The notes beneath the pieces are model-generated. The model worked only from the letters and a program-made list of their open reading frames with translations, was not told where the DNA came from and searched no databases. This document shows, in pieces, positions 61,587-64,000 of a stretch of DNA of 64,000 nt; the first letter of the stretch is position 1; every line of letters starts with the position of its first letter. A program made the translations under genes and the position numbers. Source of the stretch: Sphingomonas sp. OV641 (GTDB lineage: Bacteria > Pseudomonadota > Alphaproteobacteria > Sphingomonadales > Sphingomonadaceae); NCBI RefSeq assembly GCF_900109205.1, contig NZ_FNZB01000005.1, forward strand, positions 62,001 through 126,000, in the 5' to 3' direction.

Positions 61587-61747
61587 CACGCGAGGATCGT
61601 TACCCTTTGGGACGAGACGCCGGGACGGTGGCTCGGTCGGCGCGAACGCGCCGATAGGGCCGTGCCCGTCAGGGTCGCGCAGGGTCTTCAAGCCTGATGG
61701 TATGGATTTCGCCGTCTTCACCGCCGAAGCGTCAGACCCGCTCATTA

Positions 61748-62104
61748 TCATCGGTGAGGATGTTGGCAGATGCGTAGGAGAGTGCGACCGCGCTCGAATG
61801 CGATCGTTCCTCCGGCCATGATCGCACGCGTGTGACGCCCCGTGAAGGGCTCTCCTGTCTTGGACGCCGCCAGAATCTCGGTCGGCCCGGACGGCAACCA
61901 TGTCACGGCCATGCGCAAACCGTCGTCGAGGAAATCAATGTCGGCCCGGCTGCCGTCTGCGCATGTGACGTATCGCTGTTCCAAGACCCGCGTCATTGAG
62001 TGAGGTCGGTGTATCTCCGACGTGTCGCGAGTATTTGGTGACGGCTCCGAACAGCCAACGGTCATCATAAGTAGCGTGGCGGCGCAGATGCGCACGTCAA
62101 CCAT
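61748..62104 (-). CDS. Lipoprotein with MliC-like domain
   Basis: This 118-residue protein has GAGGAAG before the ATG. The lipobox TVGC places the lipid-modified Cys near residue 18. The mature region YVTCADGSRADIDFLDDGL, ILAASKTGEPFTGRHTRAI and the late Cys fit the MliC fold (lysozyme inhibitors with two cysteines). Could protect peptidoglycan against C-type lysozyme; the assignment is tentative. Confidence 0.55.
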   Translation of the reverse strand: MVDVRICAATLLMMTVGCSEPSPNTRDTSEIHRPHSMTRVLEQRYVTCADGSRADIDFLDDGLRMAVTWLPSGPTEILAASKTGEPFTGRHTRAIMAGGTIAFERGRTLLRICQHPHR

Positions 62105-62212
62105 TCCGCTTCCTCATTAATCCGGACTCACGCCTCGCGGGTCCGTCGCCAAGTTGGCCGGCAACCCCGAAGGGCTGCCGGCTCGGGTATGGTCCCGCAA
62201 CGAGCCGGTTAT

Positions 62213-62530
62213 TCAGCTCGCCGAAGGGTTGGCGGAAACAACCTTGCCGTCCGCACCAATCACGACGTGAAGCGTGCGCCGTGCGACAGGCTCGGAGGGA
62301 TTGGTGAAAGTCACGACGGTCTGACGCGCGCCGTTGGCGGTCCGCTGCGCGGTGCCCTCGACCTTTGCTTTGGACCAGCTCGGGGCGAGCTTGGATTGCG
62401 TCACCATGCGAACGACGTGCTGACGCGCCACCTCGGCGGGCGCTTGGCTATGCGCTTCCTCGTCGTGAACGGGATGGGCGGCGGCGGGGGCTGCGGCCAA
62501 TACCGCGACGGCTAGGACTGCGTATTTCAT
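62213..62530 (-). CDS. Periplasmic DUF6488-type protein
   Basis: This 105-residue protein starts at ATG 62530, which gives a signal peptide ending LAAAPAAAHPVHDEE; earlier frames upstream lack one. The mature protein has HVVRMVTQSKLAPSWSKAKV, TVVTFTNPSEP and LHVVIGADGKVVSANPSAS. The His-rich start (HPVHDEEAH) suggests metal contact. It is the last gene of the HupE - anchor - DUF6488 set. Confidence 0.65.
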   Translation of the reverse strand: MKYAVLAVAVLAAAPAAAHPVHDEEAHSQAPAEVARQHVVRMVTQSKLAPSWSKAKVEGTAQRTANGARQTVVTFTNPSEPVARRTLHVVIGADGKVVSANPSAS

Positions 62531-62574
62531 GGGTAGTCTCCTCGTGGTGGAAAGGGTGGAGTGCATCGCTACGA

Positions 62575-63177
62575 TCAGGATTTCGGCTTCGCAGCGAAGC
62601 TGCGGAACGTGCCGGTCGCCGTCACGGTGATGGTCACGGGCGCAGTGGTGCGGTTGCGCCAATACCATCCGTGCATCCCGTCGAAAGGAGCCTGGAAATC
62701 GCCCTTCTCGCCGGCGGACGATCCTTTCTCGTAGCTGGTGTATTTATCTGCCGGCGCGTCGTGTTCCTCGCCGTGAAGCTCGAAACGGACCTCCGGTCCG
62801 CCGGTCGACCAGGCGTAGGCGATCCGGTCGCCAGCGCGCATGTCTGCCTTCACTTCGCGACCTTCGTCGGGCTGGAGCGTGATCTTCACCTCGGCCGTCT
62901 GCGCGGTCGCCGGCACGCTCGACCTTGCAGCCGGCGAAGCCGGCGCCGTGGTCGCCGGGACTGTGGCGGTCTCGGCTGCATGTTCGGCCTGCTTGACCTC
63001 TCCCATGCGAGTGAGGCCGAGCAGGCGGCCCGTCCCGATCGGATCGACGCCGTATTCGGCGGGCAGGATCGTCGTCGCGAGCAGCGCGACGGCGACGCCG
63101 AAGGCAAGCGCCGTTGCCCGGTTGAGCTGGCGCAGCGTCGGGAGATCGCCGACGTTTGGCAGATTGGCGTTTTTCAT
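62575..63177 (-). CDS. Transmembrane anchor protein of the HupE-like operon
   Basis: This 200-residue protein has a short cytoplasmic N-terminus, one helix (ATALAFGVAVALLATTIL), an Ala/Pro/Thr linker, and a periplasmic beta-domain ending ITVTATGTFRSFAAKPKS; the GMHGWYWRNRTTAPVTIT block is typical of the family annotated as transmembrane anchor protein. Its start overlaps the stop of the HupE/UreJ gene. Function unproven. Confidence 0.72.
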   Translation of the reverse strand: MKNANLPNVGDLPTLRQLNRATALAFGVAVALLATTILPAEYGVDPIGTGRLLGLTRMGEVKQAEHAAETATVPATTAPASPAARSSVPATAQTAEVKITLQPDEGREVKADMRAGDRIAYAWSTGGPEVRFELHGEEHDAPADKYTSYEKGSSAGEKGDFQAPFDGMHGWYWRNRTTAPVTITVTATGTFRSFAAKPKS

Positions 63178-63932
63178 CAGGCGTTCCCTTCGAGAATGAG
63201 GCCGGCGAGCTGGTAGCCGGTAAGGACGAAGCCCGCGGTCATCAGGACCACGTTCGCGGCAAAGGCATGTCGGCGGAAGCTGGCGGTGCGGCGCCAGTAG
63301 CCCATGACGATCAGGATCGCGGACAGAGCGAGTAACTGGCCGATTTCGACGCCGACGTTGAACGACAACAGATTCACCAAAAGGCCGTTCGATGGCAGCG
63401 CGAAGTCCTGGAGCTTGGTCGCGAGGCCGAAGCCGTGGAACAGGCCGAAGATCAGGACCGCGGCCTTGGCGTTAGGCTGGACGCCGAACCACCGCTGATA
63501 GGCACCGAGATTGTCGAGCGCCTTATAGACCACCGACAGACCGATAATCGCGTCGATCGCATAGGGACTGACGTGGGTGCCGAGCAGAACGCCGGCGATC
63601 AGCGTCGTGCTGTGGCCGATCGCGAACAGCGTCACGTAGGCGGCAACCTGCTTCATCCGGTAGAGGAAGAAGATCACCCCGAACAGAAACAGCAGATGGT
63701 CGTAACCTGTGACCATGTGCTTGGCGCCGAGATAGAGGAAGGCGCCAGGGGCGGGTCCGTTGATCGTTTCGATGAATGCCTGATCGCCTTCGGCGACCCC
63801 ATGTGCATAGGCGGCGCTTGCCATGAACGTCGCGGTGGCGACGGCAAGGAACGTCGTCACCCCTCTCAAGTGCAGCGGGAGGCGCCACGGGCGGTTGGAT
63901 GATGTTTCCACGGTAAATTGTCTCCGCTTCAT
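63177..63932 (-). CDS. HupE/UreJ-family membrane protein
   Basis: This 251-residue protein has a cleavable N-terminus ending SAAYAHGVAEG, then about six helices with YLGAKHMVTGYDHLLFLFGV, LFAIGHSTTLIAGVLLG and FGLFHGFGLATKLQDF. Conserved His and Asp in these helices fit a nickel or cobalt permease. The start is uncertain: ATG 63932 has no clear ribosome binding site, and an in-frame GTG at 63986 is an alternative. First gene of a three-gene metal-associated set at the window edge. Confidence 0.8.
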   Translation of the reverse strand: MKRRQFTVETSSNRPWRLPLHLRGVTTFLAVATATFMASAAYAHGVAEGDQAFIETINGPAPGAFLYLGAKHMVTGYDHLLFLFGVIFFLYRMKQVAAYVTLFAIGHSTTLIAGVLLGTHVSPYAIDAIIGLSVVYKALDNLGAYQRWFGVQPNAKAAVLIFGLFHGFGLATKLQDFALPSNGLLVNLLSFNVGVEIGQLLALSAILIVMGYWRRTASFRRHAFAANVVLMTAGFVLTGYQLAGLILEGNA

Positions 63933-64000
63933 CACGCGAGCGCGTGCGTCGGGGTGGCAGGGTCGGGGCGTCGCCGTTGCGACCACCGGCCCGCCAGGGC

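Overview
The window reads as part of a conjugative plasmid (or plasmid-derived island) of a sphingomonad-type alphaproteobacterium. The basis is high GC with many GTG/TTG starts, a complete F-type mating-pair apparatus in the arrangement usual for Sphingomonadaceae plasmids, a sphingomonad-type plasmid HTH protein, large TonB receptors, and dense IS/Tn3 debris. The taxonomic call is inference; there is no rRNA or core marker gene.

Layout. 1-4.5 kb: a partial unknown gene, a lytic transglycosylase, a plasmid HTH/replication-like gene and three small regulators or unknowns. An array of three 17-bp palindromes on an exact 22-bp pitch lies just before the transfer operon. 4.5-24.5 kb: one tightly overlapping operon traA-L-E-K-B-dsbC-V-C-x-trbI-S26 peptidase-traW-x-traU-trbC-traN-x-traF-traH-traG, which builds the pilus and the secretion channel. 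No coupling protein is present and only a relaxase fragment is found, at 39.4 kb. 24.4-30.2 kb: small membrane proteins, a degenerate GGDEF protein, a SRAP protein with an abnormal start, HU, an SGNH-like protein, a serine resolvase, and a coupled HNH / zinc-ribbon pair.

30.2-39.1 kb: a segment bracketed by 45-bp inverted repeats of Tn3 type but lacking a Tn3 transposase. It carries an IS5-like element split by an IS110/IS1111-group element, then a compact C2 (ethanol-type) oxidation operon: GAF/Fis regulator, aldehyde dehydrogenase, zinc alcohol dehydrogenase, and a DUF779-acetyl-CoA synthetase fusion. 39.1-53 kb is a mosaic: relaxase fragment, higBA toxin-antitoxin, secreted S1-type protease plus lipoprotein, a kinase fragment with a response regulator, and a phosphoester/TonB block (GDPD + TonB receptor; PhoD + truncated TonB receptor; MFS remnant). 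It ends in the C-terminal third of a Tn3 transposase with its 38-bp end. Five copies of an unusual transposon-like end, each an array of AGCA-containing sites with the same spacing, divide this mosaic.

53-64 kb: an NTF2-like protein, a lone fliE, a second and decayed SRAP gene, a tRNA-Leu-like fragment, and a mostly leftward cluster (ParB-like nuclease-domain protein, DUF3768, Fic/antitoxin, small unknowns). Two leaders in this cluster share a compound hairpin and a third folds into a long stem, which is reminiscent of plasmid leading regions. The right edge has a HupE/UreJ - membrane anchor - DUF6488 set. No CRISPR array and no intact tRNA or rRNA were seen.
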